Below, piece by piece: positions 30,011 to 38,868 of a DNA stretch of 64,000 nt. Each line of letters starts with the position of its first letter. The first letter of the stretch is position 1. This DNA comes from Bombilactobacillus mellifer. Its GTDB lineage: Bacteria > Bacillota > Bacilli > Lactobacillales > Lactobacillaceae. The DNA lies in contig NZ_KQ034029.1 of NCBI RefSeq assembly GCF_000970795.1, positions 227,097 to 291,096 of the forward strand, read 5' to 3'. Under the pieces are notes generated by a model that worked only from the letters and a program-made list of their open reading frames with translations, was not told the DNA's origin and made no database searches. Position numbers and translations under genes: made by a program.

Positions 30011-31264
30011 ATGGATATTTTAGCTGATTTAAAATGGCGTGAAGCTGTTTATCAAATTAGTGATCTAGAAGCATTACGTAAAAGACTAGCTACAGGTCAA
30101 CCCATTGCCTTGTATTGTGGAGTCGATCCCACTGCTGACAGTTTACACATTGGTCATTTAATTCCCTTTTTAGTGCTCAAACGATTTCAATTGGCGGGTC
30201 ATCATCCCTACATTGTAGTTGGAGGTGGTACTGGTTCCATTGGCGATCCCGGTGGTCGTAAAACCGAACGTCAACTCCAAACTATGGAGCAAGTTAATCA
30301 AAATAAACAGGCCTTAACTAAGCAAATGACACGTCTTTTTGGAACAGACAACTTTACTATTGTTGATAACTACGATTGGTTGAGTCGCTTGTCATTATTA
30401 GAGTTCTTACGGGATACGGGTAAACTTTTTAATGTTAAAACCATGCTCAACAAAGAAATCGTTGCAACTCGCTTGGAAACTGGAATCTCCTACACGGAAT
30501 TTACTTACCAAATCCTCCAATCCATTGACTTTTGGCATCTGTATCATCACGAACACGTTCAATTACAAATTGGTGGTGCCGATCAATGGGGCAACTTAAC
30601 CGCGGGGATCAATTTTATTCATAAAAAGGACCCTCAAGCAGCCGTGTTTGCTTTGACGATTCCCTTAATGGTTAAAGCCGACGGCACCAAATTTGGGAAA
30701 ACTTCCGGCGGGGCCATTTGGTTAGATGCCCATAAAACTTCCGTGTTTGAATTTTATCAATTTTGGTTTAATCAAGATGATCGGGATGTGATTAAATACT
30801 TAAAATATTTTACCTTTTTAAGTCATGATGAGATTACTCAATTAGAACATGAAGTCCAAACTCATCCTGAAAAACGGCAAGCTCAAAGACGCCTGGCTCA
30901 AGAAGTTACTACCTTTGTTCACGGTGCTGCAGCCGCACAAGCTGCCCAGGAAATCTCCACTATTCTTTTTGAAGGTGACGTGACCCAATTAAGTGTTCGT
31001 CAATTAGAGCAGGCTTTTGCTAAAATGCCGGCGATTACTATTAGTGATCAAGCCACTAATATTGTCGATTGGTTAGTTACCAATCAATTAGAACCTTCCA
31101 AACGCCAAGCCCGCGAAGACATTAGTCAAGGTGCTATTTGGATCAATGGTCAACGCATCCAAGATCTAAACTTTCGGGTCGATCCACATAGTCATTTTGA
31201 CGGCCAATACATTTTAGTGCGCAAAGGTAAAAAGAATTATACTTTAGCGCAAGTACAAGCCTAA
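30011..31264 (+). CDS. tyrS: Tyrosyl-tRNA synthetase
   Basis: 417 residues, class I synthetase. HIGH motif in DSLHIGHLIPF, tyrosine-binding YCGVDPTAD and QIGGADQWGN, the KMSKS equivalent KFGKTSGG, and a C-terminal S4 RNA-binding domain (SKRQAREDISQGAIWINGQ). The start at 30011 follows AAAGG; a TTG 21 bases earlier lies in the leader terminator. Expression is set by the Tyr T-box. Confidence 0.96.
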   Translation: MDILADLKWREAVYQISDLEALRKRLATGQPIALYCGVDPTADSLHIGHLIPFLVLKRFQLAGHHPYIVVGGGTGSIGDPGGRKTERQLQTMEQVNQNKQALTKQMTRLFGTDNFTIVDNYDWLSRLSLLEFLRDTGKLFNVKTMLNKEIVATRLETGISYTEFTYQILQSIDFWHLYHHEHVQLQIGGADQWGNLTAGINFIHKKDPQAAVFALTIPLMVKADGTKFGKTSGGAIWLDAHKTSVFEFYQFWFNQDDRDVIKYLKYFTFLSHDEITQLEHEVQTHPEKRQAQRRLAQEVTTFVHGAAAAQAAQEISTILFEGDVTQLSVRQLEQAFAKMPAITISDQATNIVDWLVTNQLEPSKRQAREDISQGAIWINGQRIQDLNFRVDPHSHFDGQYILVRKGKKNYTLAQVQA

Positions 31265-31270
31265 AAAAAA

Positions 31271-31300
31271 CTGTTCGCAAATTTTGCGAGCAGTTTTTTT
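31271..31300 (+). terminator. tyrS terminator
   Basis: CTGTTCGCAAA/TTTGCGAGCAG hairpin with T7, directly after the stop. Confidence 0.85.
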
Positions 31301-31580
31301 GCGTTTTGATCCATACCCATTCTAGGTGCAGGGACGCTCCACGCCAAAGCTTCCATCATCTTCTTCCTACAGTGGAGGTGCAACAATTAGTGCCTGCTGG
31401 TCCAATGTACTCTTTCAACTAATGGCACTGAAATTGGACTAGATCTTTGATTAGCATTTTTTATAAAATTGAAACTCATTATTTTTATTCAATTCGAACT
31501 ATTCGCTTTAAAGAGCAAATTATTATTATCTTATTGTTGAAAATGCTATGATGACTTTGAAAATAGAAGAAGGTGATAAT

Positions 31581-32141
31581 TTGAGAAAAACAAGTAAGTG
31601 GTTGTTAGTACTTTTACTCTTACTAATTAGTCCTATCCCAATTTATAGTTTATGGGCTAACGCGGACGTGATTACTACTTGGGGGCATTTTGCTATTCCC
31701 GCCCTGCCTGATTTAAACGTATATTTGCGGACTTACATTTTCATCGCCAGTGCAATATTTATTGTGGTATGGCTGATTTATTTATTAATGGTGCTTTTTC
31801 GAGCTACTAACAAAAAATTCAATTTAATCAAAAAATCATATGGTCAGGTACAAGTTTCCAGTAAAGCTATTAATAACTTTATCATCGCTTCCCTCAAAGA
31901 TGAACCCTTATTAAACAATCCCAAGGTTTCGTCCAAACTAACCAATCGGCAATTGAATATTAAAATTGATGGACAGCTTTTGGCCGGTGAGCATGCGCAA
32001 CAGCAGTTCGAACAATATTTAGAACAATTACATCATAATCTCCAACAGTTGCTGGGCATTCAGCAAAAACCTGTTATCAACATTCGTTTCAATGGTTATC
32101 AGACCAAAGCCGCAGGTTCTCCGAAAATGAGAGTGCAATAA
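31581..32141 (+). CDS. amaP: Alkaline shock membrane anchor protein AmaP
   Basis: 186 residues: two membrane helices (about 7-25 and 50-75), then a cytoplasmic part matching AmaP (SYGQVQVSSKAINNFI). In staphylococci AmaP tethers Asp23 to the membrane; the Asp23-family gene is the third gene here. I choose the TTG at 31581, with GAAGGTG just upstream, over an ATG 33 bases earlier that has no ribosome binding site. The 280 bases before it hold no recognisable gene. Confidence 0.88.
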   Translation: MRKTSKWLLVLLLLLISPIPIYSLWANADVITTWGHFAIPALPDLNVYLRTYIFIASAIFIVVWLIYLLMVLFRATNKKFNLIKKSYGQVQVSSKAINNFIIASLKDEPLLNNPKVSSKLTNRQLNIKIDGQLLAGEHAQQQFEQYLEQLHHNLQQLLGIQQKPVINIRFNGYQTKAAGSPKMRVQ

Positions 32142-32154
32142 GGAGGGACGCGAA

Positions 32155-32352
32155 ATGAAAGAATTTTACGAAAATCATTTCTCAGAAATCGTCGGCGGCG
32201 GTTTGGGTTTGTTATTGGCCTTAAGTTTTGTTATTTGGGGTTTTCTAGCAACCCTTTTAATTCTCATTATTACTTTACTGGGAAGCATTATTGGCCATTA
32301 TTGGCCACGTATTTCTCAAATCAGAATAACGAATAATAAAAGTCACGAATAA
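32155..32352 (+). CDS. DUF2273 small membrane protein
   Basis: 65 residues, a single long hydrophobic hairpin (VGGGLGLLLALSFVIWGFLA and following helix), characteristic of the small protein encoded between AmaP and Asp23/Gls24 genes. AAGGAGGG precedes the ATG. Function unknown beyond this complex. Confidence 0.85.
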   Translation: MKEFYENHFSEIVGGGLGLLLALSFVIWGFLATLLILIITLLGSIIGHYWPRISQIRITNNKSHE

Positions 32353-32370
32353 TATAGGAGGAAGCAGCAC

Positions 32371-32889
32371 ATGGCAATGGATCGGACAAATATGAAATCA
32401 AATATGAATCAGGATCAAGATAACGAAAAAAACGTAAAAGGTGAATTAACCTATGATCAAAAAGTTATCCAAAAAATTATTGGTAACGCCTTAGCAGACA
32501 TTGATGGTTTGTTAACAGTTGATGGGGGATTCTTCTCTAATCTAACCGACAAATTAGTTAATAATGATGATGTAACTAACGGTATCAATGTGGATGTTGG
32601 TAAAAAACAAGTAGCCGTTGATATGGATATTGTGGCGGAATATGGTGCCGACATTTCCAAATTGTACGACAAAATCAAGAACAAAATTTATGATAAAGTT
32701 AAATCAATGACTAACTTAGAGGTTGTCGAAGTTAATGTGAACGTAGTTGATGTCAAAACCAAGGCGGAGCACGAAAAAGATTCAGTTAGTTTGCAAGACC
32801 GCATTAGTGGTAATAATTCTGACAATGACGATAATAAAAAGAAAAAAGACAACGCTCAAGCCAAGAAAAATTCCGAGCGAGTGCAATAA
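32371..32889 (+). CDS. Asp23/Gls24 family envelope stress protein
   Basis: 172 residues. The Asp23 core runs from GELTYDQKVIQKIIGNALADI to VVEVNVNVVDV; the tail after residue ~130 is charged and Asn/Lys/Asp-rich. It polymerises at the membrane in staphylococci and responds to alkaline or envelope stress. AGGAGG precedes the ATG; terminator follows. Confidence 0.9.
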   Translation: MAMDRTNMKSNMNQDQDNEKNVKGELTYDQKVIQKIIGNALADIDGLLTVDGGFFSNLTDKLVNNDDVTNGINVDVGKKQVAVDMDIVAEYGADISKLYDKIKNKIYDKVKSMTNLEVVEVNVNVVDVKTKAEHEKDSVSLQDRISGNNSDNDDNKKKKDNAQAKKNSERVQ

Positions 32890-32915
32890 TTAATAAACCG
32901 CAAACAACAATTAAT

Positions 32916-32952
32916 AAAAAGCGTAAATCCCAGTTAGGATTTGCGCTTTTTA
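32916..32952. terminator. Terminator after the Asp23-family gene
   Basis: AAAAAGCGTAAATCC-CAGTTA-GGATTTGCGCTTTTT, effective in either direction, lying between convergent genes. Confidence 0.85.
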
Positions 32953-32994
32953 GATTGCTGTCACGGTTGGATTGTTTTTATTAGGAAATTGTGC

Positions 32995-34392
32995 TTAACG
33001 TCGTTGAGGCTTAATCAACCAGCCCAGTACCAAACCGAGCACTGCTAAAGCCAACGTAAAGTATAACCCGAAATGAACTCCATTAACAAACCGAGCCGCA
33101 TGATTTGTACCCTGATAAGCTGCTTGCCCCCAACTTAAAAAACTCGTTGCTAAAGCTGTAGCGACAGCACCAATAATTTGCTGTAAGGTATTTAAAATCG
33201 TACTTCCATCTGCCGATTCTAGTCCTTTCAGGGAATTCAAGGCATGTGTTTGCGCCGGTGACATAGCTAAAGGACAACCAATCATTAAAACTACGTGGGC
33301 AGTAATAATATAACCTACCGTAGAATGACTTTGAGATAGGAGCAATAAAACAATGCCCCCAATCGCAATGAGGAATCCTGCAATAACAGGCTTACGTGCT
33401 CCTAACTCGTCAAACAAGCGACCGGAAAGTGCGGACACAAGCGCATTAACAATTCCCCCAGGTAACATGATCATTCCCGTGAAGGCAACTGGCAATAATA
33501 ATCCCCGTTGTAGATATTGTGGTAGTAAATACATCGCCGACAAAATGATTGCAAAGTCTAACATGACACACAGTGCCCCCACTGTAAAATCACGTTTGCT
33601 AAACAATCTTAAATTGATAATTGGATTTTCAAGATGGATTTGTCGATAACCATAAAAGCCTAAAATTATTACACCACCCAGGATCAAAGCCAAAACCAGA
33701 GGCGAAGACCAGCCCCATTCGGCTGCAAAACTAACACCCATCACTAAGCAGCCAAATCCTAGAATCGATTCAAGCAATGAAATTACATCCACATGCGGTT
33801 TAGTTATTTGGCCCACATTAGGTAAATACAACAGGGCCAGAATTAAGGCCAGGACTAAAAAAGGAACAAACAGCCAAAAAACCCAGTTCCAGCTGAGTTT
33901 TCCCAAAATAATTCCCGTTAAGGTAGGACCGATCGCTGGGGCCAACATAATTACTAAGGCACATACTCCCATGGCAGTTCCTAATTTTTGCGGCGGAAAA
34001 ATTAACATTGCCACCGTAAACATTAATGGCAAAACAATTCCGGTGCCTAATCCTTGAATCATTCGGCCCAATAATAAAATCACAAAATTAGGCGCTAAGG
34101 CGGCAATCACTGCCCCCACTATAAAATCAACCAATCCGAAAATAACTAATTGCCGCGTGCTAAACCATTTGGTTAATAAACTAGAAAAGGGCAAAATAAT
34201 GCCAATGACTAACATATAGCCAGTAACTAACCATTGAACACTAGCAGCTGGGATTTGAAACGCCTGCATCAACTGGGGTAAGGCAATATTTAATGAGGTT
34301 TCCGAAAGCATCCCTACGAAAGCTCCAATCATCATACTAGCCATCACCAACCAGTGATGTTCAATTGTGCCGCTAGTTTGACCTGTTTTCAT
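32995..34392 (-). CDS. MFS multidrug exporter, DHA2 (14-helix) family
   Basis: 465 residues, almost entirely hydrophobic, about 14 membrane helices. Visible motifs are MLSETSLNIALPQL in helix 1, WLVTGYML, GRMIQGLGTGIVLP and the antiporter motif C-like LAPAIGPTLTG. Members (EmrB, LmrB, QacA types) export drugs or toxic compounds with protons. AAAGGAG precedes the ATG. An almost perfect 18-bp dyad sits at the promoter, but no regulator gene is adjacent. Confidence 0.9.
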   Translation of the reverse strand: MKTGQTSGTIEHHWLVMASMMIGAFVGMLSETSLNIALPQLMQAFQIPAASVQWLVTGYMLVIGIILPFSSLLTKWFSTRQLVIFGLVDFIVGAVIAALAPNFVILLLGRMIQGLGTGIVLPLMFTVAMLIFPPQKLGTAMGVCALVIMLAPAIGPTLTGIILGKLSWNWVFWLFVPFLVLALILALLYLPNVGQITKPHVDVISLLESILGFGCLVMGVSFAAEWGWSSPLVLALILGGVIILGFYGYRQIHLENPIINLRLFSKRDFTVGALCVMLDFAIILSAMYLLPQYLQRGLLLPVAFTGMIMLPGGIVNALVSALSGRLFDELGARKPVIAGFLIAIGGIVLLLLSQSHSTVGYIITAHVVLMIGCPLAMSPAQTHALNSLKGLESADGSTILNTLQQIIGAVATALATSFLSWGQAAYQGTNHAARFVNGVHFGLYFTLALAVLGLVLGWLIKPQRR

Positions 34393-34409
34393 GAAATAAC
34401 TCCTTTCAA

Positions 34410-34463
34410 TTACACTTAAAAGTGCAACTTGATTATCTTAGCAAAAAGAATTATTTCATGTAA
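34410..34463 (-). promoter_or_regulatory. MFS promoter with operator-like dyad
   Basis: Minus strand TTACAT (34458-34463), 17 bases, TAAGAT (34435-34440), followed at the transcript start by TTGCACTTTTAAGTGTAA (34410-34427), a dyad with one mismatched pair outside its centre. Probably bound by an unlinked repressor. Confidence 0.6.
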
Positions 34464-34581
34464 GTATTTTTACAACTACTAGTTACAGCAAAATGTCAGA
34501 AATCAGCATCTTCTCTTTGCTGAAATCCAACCCTTTCTTCCAAAAAACTACGCTAACCACTGCTCAATCTCCTAGTTAAAC

Positions 34582-34615
34582 AAAAAAGCTGTTTTGAATT
34601 TCTTCAAAACAGCTT
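34582..34615 (-). terminator. Terminator of the CHAP hydrolase gene
   Basis: AAGCTGTTTTGAA and TTCAAAACAGCTT around a four-base loop, followed on the minus strand by T6. Confidence 0.85.
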
Positions 34616-34638
34616 CTATAGATTATTTAAATTTATGC

Positions 34639-35856
34639 TTAAGGATGAATGTATGTGTATTGTGTGGCACCACTAAGCACTTGAGTATTTGGTCCTGTTG
34701 GACTACTGAAGCCCATTCCACCTTGAGTAATGGTTACTGTATTATTAGCTGGATTGTAGGATTGAACCACTGCCACGTGACCATAATATGGATCTGCAGT
34801 CCAGGTGCCCACTGATTGACCACCCGCAAAACTAATCACTGCGCCAGCTTGAGGAGTGTTGTCCACTCTAAAACCGGCACTCCGCGCAGAAGAAGCCCAC
34901 TGAGCACCATTGCCCCAGTAATTGCCTACCCAAGGAGCAACACTCTTAGCGTAATAGGTACATTGACCCCAAGGATAAGAATTACCTTGGTTAGTGTAAT
35001 TAGCATGATTGCCTGCAGCCGGCTGTTGTGCGGCTTGAGCAGCTGGTTGTTGCTGTGCCGGCTGTTGTTGTGCAGCTTGAGCAGCTGGTTGTTGTTGAGC
35101 CGACTGTTGTGCTGCTGCAGGTTGTTCAGCTGATTGTTGAGCCGGCTGTTGCGGTGCTGCGGCTTGTTCAACCGGTTGTTGTTGGGCCGGCTGTTGTGAT
35201 GCTGCAGGTTGTTCAGCTGGTTGTTGTTGGGCCGGCTGTTGCGGTGCAGCTTGTTCAGCTGGTTGTTGTTGAGCCGGTTCAGCTTTGGAGATAGCTGGAG
35301 CTACTGTAATTGGTGTTACATTGGTTAATGAAGGGTTGTTTAAAACTACATAGGTTTCTGGAACCCAACCTTTGCCTTCAATTTGATACCAAGTTGTATT
35401 GTTGACCTTTTTATTAGCTAAAACTTTCTTAGTCGCACCGTAAACTAAATACTCACCTGTCGGCGCCATGGATTCTGGATCAGACCAAACTGTAGTGGCA
35501 CCTGATTTATAATTGGCTGTTACAGTATCAGCTTTCACTTCCGCTGCTGGCTGTGCGACTACTTGATTACTATCGATATACTTACTGGAAACCCATTCGT
35601 CATTTCCTAAATTATACCAAGTCTCACTAAAAACTTTCTTGGAGGATTGAATACTTACCTTATCACCAGTATTTAAATAATGCTTAACTGTCTGTCCTAC
35701 TTCCGGGCTGGACCAGACTGTGGTAGCGCCACCTTTATAATTGATTGTACCATTGGTAGCTGCATGTGTATGATTGGCATTACTTACACCTAATAATGTT
35801 AAACTTGCTAATCCTAAAATCCCTGAGGATAGATAACCTAATTTTTTACGCTTCAT
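34639..35856 (-). CDS. Secreted CHAP-domain peptidoglycan hydrolase with SH3-like repeats
   Basis: 405 residues: signal peptide (1-33, cleaved near THAA), two tandem SH3-like wall-binding repeats (about 36-98 and 105-172, each with the ATTVWS motif), a ~90-residue Gln/Pro/Ala/Glu low-complexity spacer, and a C-terminal CHAP domain with catalytic Cys in WGQCTYYAK and His in [15 protein letters not shown] enzymes cut peptidoglycan cross-bridges or stem peptides. The start at 35856 follows AGAGGGG; an upstream in-frame start at 35919 would place 21 extra residues before the signal peptide. A WalR-like box precedes the promoter. Confidence 0.9.
   Translation of the reverse strand: MKRKKLGYLSSGILGLASLTLLGVSNANHTHAATNGTINYKGGATTVWSSPEVGQTVKHYLNTGDKVSIQSSKKVFSETWYNLGNDEWVSSKYIDSNQVVAQPAAEVKADTVTANYKSGATTVWSDPESMAPTGEYLVYGATKKVLANKKVNNTTWYQIEGKGWVPETYVVLNNPSLTNVTPITVAPAISKAEPAQQQPAEQAAPQQPAQQQPAEQPAASQQPAQQQPVEQAAAPQQPAQQSAEQPAAAQQSAQQQPAAQAAQQQPAQQQPAAQAAQQPAAGNHANYTNQGNSYPWGQCTYYAKSVAPWVGNYWGNGAQWASSARSAGFRVDNTPQAGAVISFAGGQSVGTWTADPYYGHVAVVQSYNPANNTVTITQGGMGFSSPTGPNTQVLSGATQYTYIHP
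35018..35282 (-). repeat. In-frame short-period repeat encoding a Gln/Pro/Ala spacer
   Basis: About 265 bases of imperfect repeats of units encoding PAQQQPAEQ and close variants, joining the SH3-like repeats to the CHAP domain. The repetitive DNA is likely to vary in copy number between strains. Confidence 0.8.
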
Positions 35857-35910
35857 TGAAAGAACCCCTCTAAACCATATTGTAGTTGACGTTTGGTGCT
35901 TTATACAGTC

Positions 35911-35943
35911 AGTATACATTGCTAAAGTAACAAAAGCATTACA
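35911..35943 (-). promoter_or_regulatory. WalR-like direct repeat and -10 of the CHAP gene
   Basis: Minus strand TGTAAT-GCTTT-TGTTAC (35927-35943) fits the WalR (YycF) recognition pattern TGTWAH-n5-TGTWAH and sits where a -35 would be, 10 bases before TATACT (35911-35916). WalRK controls autolysins in low-GC Gram-positives. Confidence 0.6.
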
Positions 35944-36296
35944 AAACCATGATAATTATTTTACAATCACAGTCACTCTCTTATTAGAAATGACTACAAC
36001 CAAACAAATTTAGTGTAGCACTTTTTTTACTCAAGTTCAGCTATTAGTTTCTTAGATAGTACTATGCTGATTTTAGCAGGTAACCGCTTTTTTGTAAAAA
36101 AAATCGAATTATTGTTCGCTGTTTTTACACAAAATACCGTTATCCTATTGAAGCATTAACATTCAATATTTAACGGTATCTTTAAGCGATTCATTTAAAT
36201 CCCGCTTAATTAATTTGTCAAGCAATCCACAATACAATGACAACTCAAAAATCTAGACTATCAATTGTGCTCATATTTGAACGTCGAATAGACACT
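35944..36296. other. Intergenic stretch with a long hairpin
   Basis: No gene seen. ATACCGTTA (36134-36142) pairs with TAACGGTAT (36171-36179), with an inner stem TATTGAA/TTCAATA. On the minus strand it ends in TTTT, so it may terminate the upstream PTS operon. Confidence 0.5.
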
Positions 36297-37115
36297 TCAA
36301 GCTTTAATAATCCCAAAGGCCCCTAACACGGCAGCTCCCACAATTAAAATTAACAAAACTGTCGTCGGTTTTAACTTCTTTTTTAACATCCAATATGTAG
36401 CCAAAGTTACGGCTAAAGGGAGAATTCCTAAAGACAGCTCATCTAACACTTTTTTCTGCACATTGAGTGAAGTGCGCCCCAAAGGAATGGCCAGCGGTGT
36501 GGATACGGTTACAAATTTGGCAGTTAAAGCACCGATAACGACGGCTCCCAGAATTTGCGCAAACATCATTACTTTTTGTAACAATGAATTATGCAACAAT
36601 TCCAAAATTCCTTGGCGACCAGTGTAATAGCCCTTCATCCACAACCAATGAGCAATAGGCAACATGATTCCTAATAACAAAACCCCATAAGCAAAAGGCC
36701 CTAAGATAATATTACCTTCGGTTGCAAAGGGAATCGTGAACGATAATAAAATTGGAATAATAATCCCTTGAAATAAAGTATCTCCTACGCCAGCCAATGG
36801 ACCCATCATCCCCGTTTTGAACCCTTCAATCATTTCCGCGGGAATCGGTTGACCGTTAGCTTTTTGTTCTTCCATCGCAATAGAGATCGATAAAATCGGA
36901 TCCCCAAAAGATGGTTCCGTATTAAAAAATTGCAGATGTCGTTGCAAAGCTTCTTTTAATTCATCCGGTTTATTATGATACAGCTTCTTTAAAATTGGAG
37001 ACAAAGCGTAGGTGACGCCCATGGATTGTAAACGTTCATAATTATAATTCGAATGCGAAAAAAACATCCATCTCCAAAAGGAACGATTTAAATCTTTGCG
37101 AGTTATTTCAACCAT
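36297..37115 (-). CDS. PTS EIID, mannose/fructose/sorbose class
   Basis: 272 residues. EIID signature blocks: N-terminal FWRWMFFSHSNYNYERLQ, NTEPSFGDPILSISIAME and GPLAGVGDTLFQG, then hydrophobic helices to the C-terminus. With EIIC it forms the membrane channel. Last gene of the SDR, EIIA, EIIB, EIIC, EIID series. AGGAGG precedes the ATG. Confidence 0.94.
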   Translation of the reverse strand: MVEITRKDLNRSFWRWMFFSHSNYNYERLQSMGVTYALSPILKKLYHNKPDELKEALQRHLQFFNTEPSFGDPILSISIAMEEQKANGQPIPAEMIEGFKTGMMGPLAGVGDTLFQGIIIPILLSFTIPFATEGNIILGPFAYGVLLLGIMLPIAHWLWMKGYYTGRQGILELLHNSLLQKVMMFAQILGAVVIGALTAKFVTVSTPLAIPLGRTSLNVQKKVLDELSLGILPLAVTLATYWMLKKKLKPTTVLLILIVGAAVLGAFGIIKA

Positions 37116-37131
37116 TACTTCAACCTCCTAT

Positions 37132-37917
37132 TCAATCAGTTGATTTATCTTGCTGATCTGCTGTGGGCTCATTTTTAAAATAAAGCGTCATGTAAACATA
37201 ACCAATAAATGCCGCAAATGCCGATACTACCAGAATCGGTAATCCGGAATAAACCGTTAACAAAAATCCGAAAATAAAGAAAATTATCATGCCTTTACCA
37301 TTCATTGCTCTTAAATTCATCGCAATTCCCAGTGCCGGCAAAACTCCCCCAATGACCGACAGCACATCCATTGGCCGCCCCTTTAAGATGTTAATCACAT
37401 GAGCTACGGGCTCGGCTCCAAAATAGACAGCCAAAGCTACCGGAATCACCGACATCAAAAAGACAATTAATTGGGGCGGCCAAATATTCAAGAAATTAAT
37501 TTTTTTAACATTACCTTGTTCAGCTGCTTTATCGGCCATGTGCACAAACGAAATATCCACGGTCATATGTGTCACCCAAATGACCGTCCCTAATAACCCC
37601 AGGGGCACTGCTAAAGCAGCCGCTGCAGCCGGTTTAACTCCGCTTGCAATAGCTAAAGCCGTCCCTAACGTTCCGGCTAAGGCTTGATCCATAGGTACGG
37701 TACCTCCGGCTGAAATCCAAGCTAAAAAAGGTAAATTAATAGCAGCGCCAATTAAACAGCCCTCTACTGGTTTGCCTAAAATCAAACCGACAATGGTGCC
37801 ATTAACCAGTGGCCGCATAATAACGTGAGTTCCAATGGTGGTGAGCCAAGGTTGCGCATTAATCCCTAAGAAATAAACAAAACCAATTAAAATCGCTTGC
37901 CAAACATTAATATGCAT
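37132..37917 (-). CDS. PTS EIIC, mannose/fructose/sorbose class
   Basis: 261 residues of hydrophobic helices with the class markers GTIVGLILGKPVEG, AAINLPFLAW and GGTVPMDQALAGTLGTALAI. Works with the adjacent EIID. The sugar is not decided by sequence. Confidence 0.94.
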   Translation of the reverse strand: MHINVWQAILIGFVYFLGINAQPWLTTIGTHVIMRPLVNGTIVGLILGKPVEGCLIGAAINLPFLAWISAGGTVPMDQALAGTLGTALAIASGVKPAAAAALAVPLGLLGTVIWVTHMTVDISFVHMADKAAEQGNVKKINFLNIWPPQLIVFLMSVIPVALAVYFGAEPVAHVINILKGRPMDVLSVIGGVLPALGIAMNLRAMNGKGMIIFFIFGFLLTVYSGLPILVVSAFAAFIGYVYMTLYFKNEPTADQQDKSTD

Positions 37918-37928
37918 TTCTTCACCCC

Positions 37929-38405
37929 CTAATTCAAATCAACCTTCTCAATGGACAGGGCTTTTTCATCTGGAATTACTTGAACTTTCACTTCCACACC
38001 TTGTGCTCCAATTGCTTGAACTGCTTGTTTTTCGGCAGCATTCATAAAAATATTTTTATAAACTTTTTGACGACCTTTATTAGCCCCCATGCCGCCAATA
38101 ATTACTCCAGGTAATACAACTTGTGCTTGAATTAACTGTAAGAAAACTTGGGGCGTCTTGGCCAATATAATTAATTTATCCGTTTGATTCGCATTAATTT
38201 TTTGAGGAGCTTCTTGAACATTATAAATATCCAATTTTATTCCTGCCGGTACCGCCATTTGCATAATTTGTTTAGTAAAATCATCTTGCGCTGTGACATC
38301 ATCGACAATAACAATATGATTCCCACCAGTATATTGAATCCAAGCGGTCATTACTTGACCATGAATCAAACGATCATCAACTCTCGCTAAAACAATTTTA
38401 GTCAT
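37929..38405 (-). CDS. PTS EIIB, mannose/fructose/sorbose class
   Basis: 158 residues; phospho-accepting His in ARVDDRLIHGQVMTAW (residue 15), the hallmark of this class. Transfers phosphate from EIIA to the sugar. The start overlaps the EIIA stop by 8 bases. Confidence 0.95.
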   Translation of the reverse strand: MTKIVLARVDDRLIHGQVMTAWIQYTGGNHIVIVDDVTAQDDFTKQIMQMAVPAGIKLDIYNVQEAPQKINANQTDKLIILAKTPQVFLQLIQAQVVLPGVIIGGMGANKGRQKVYKNIFMNAAEKQAVQAIGAQGVEVKVQVIPDEKALSIEKVDLN

Positions 38406-38844
38406 TGCGTTTCCGCCTTTCTGCTGGATAGTGCCGTAATTCTGTAAAAAATTCTCTCACCCCATTTTTCCCAGCCTGCAAAATTTTAGAAGTCATTTCA
38501 TCTAAGTTAATGTGCAATAGACGTTGATGGAATATTTCGATCAGCATTGATAAATTAGCGCCTGTAAATATTTTGTATGGAATTTTTAAATTGGCTAATT
38601 CTGTATGATTAGCTATGGTTTGACTATAGGGACTGGCAGCGTATAGATCAGTCACTATAATTACCCCAGCGCCATCATTTAATAATTGAATTTGCTGCAA
38701 AATTTGTGCTCGTAATCTTTCAATACTGTCGCCTTGATTTAACGCTAAAGTGGCCGTTTGGGTTGGTGCGCCCATAATTACTTTAACCGCATCTAATAAA
38801 CCGGCAGCTAATTGACCATGGGACACGATCAATACCCCGATCAT
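38398..38844 (-). CDS. PTS EIIA, mannose/fructose/sorbose class
   Basis: 148 residues, Man-type EIIA fold with the phospho-His in IVSHGQLAAGLL near the N-terminus. I start at the ATG at 38844, 7 bases after GGGGGA; a TTG two codons earlier abuts that site. A free-standing EIIA is typical of the sorbose-type systems. Confidence 0.92.
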   Translation of the reverse strand: MIGVLIVSHGQLAAGLLDAVKVIMGAPTQTATLALNQGDSIERLRAQILQQIQLLNDGAGVIIVTDLYAASPYSQTIANHTELANLKIPYKIFTGANLSMLIEIFHQRLLHINLDEMTSKILQAGKNGVREFFTELRHYPAERRKRND

Positions 38845-38868
38845 GACCAATCCCCCTTAATTTTAAAT

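Noticed and set aside
35018-35282. CRISPR-like repetitive block
   Set aside because: Units are short, in-frame and without unique spacers; it encodes a protein linker.
35028-35294. Open frames on the opposite strand and shifted frame of the Gln/Pro/Ala repeat
   Set aside because: They exist only because the repeat has no stop codons in any frame; composition is purely repetitive.
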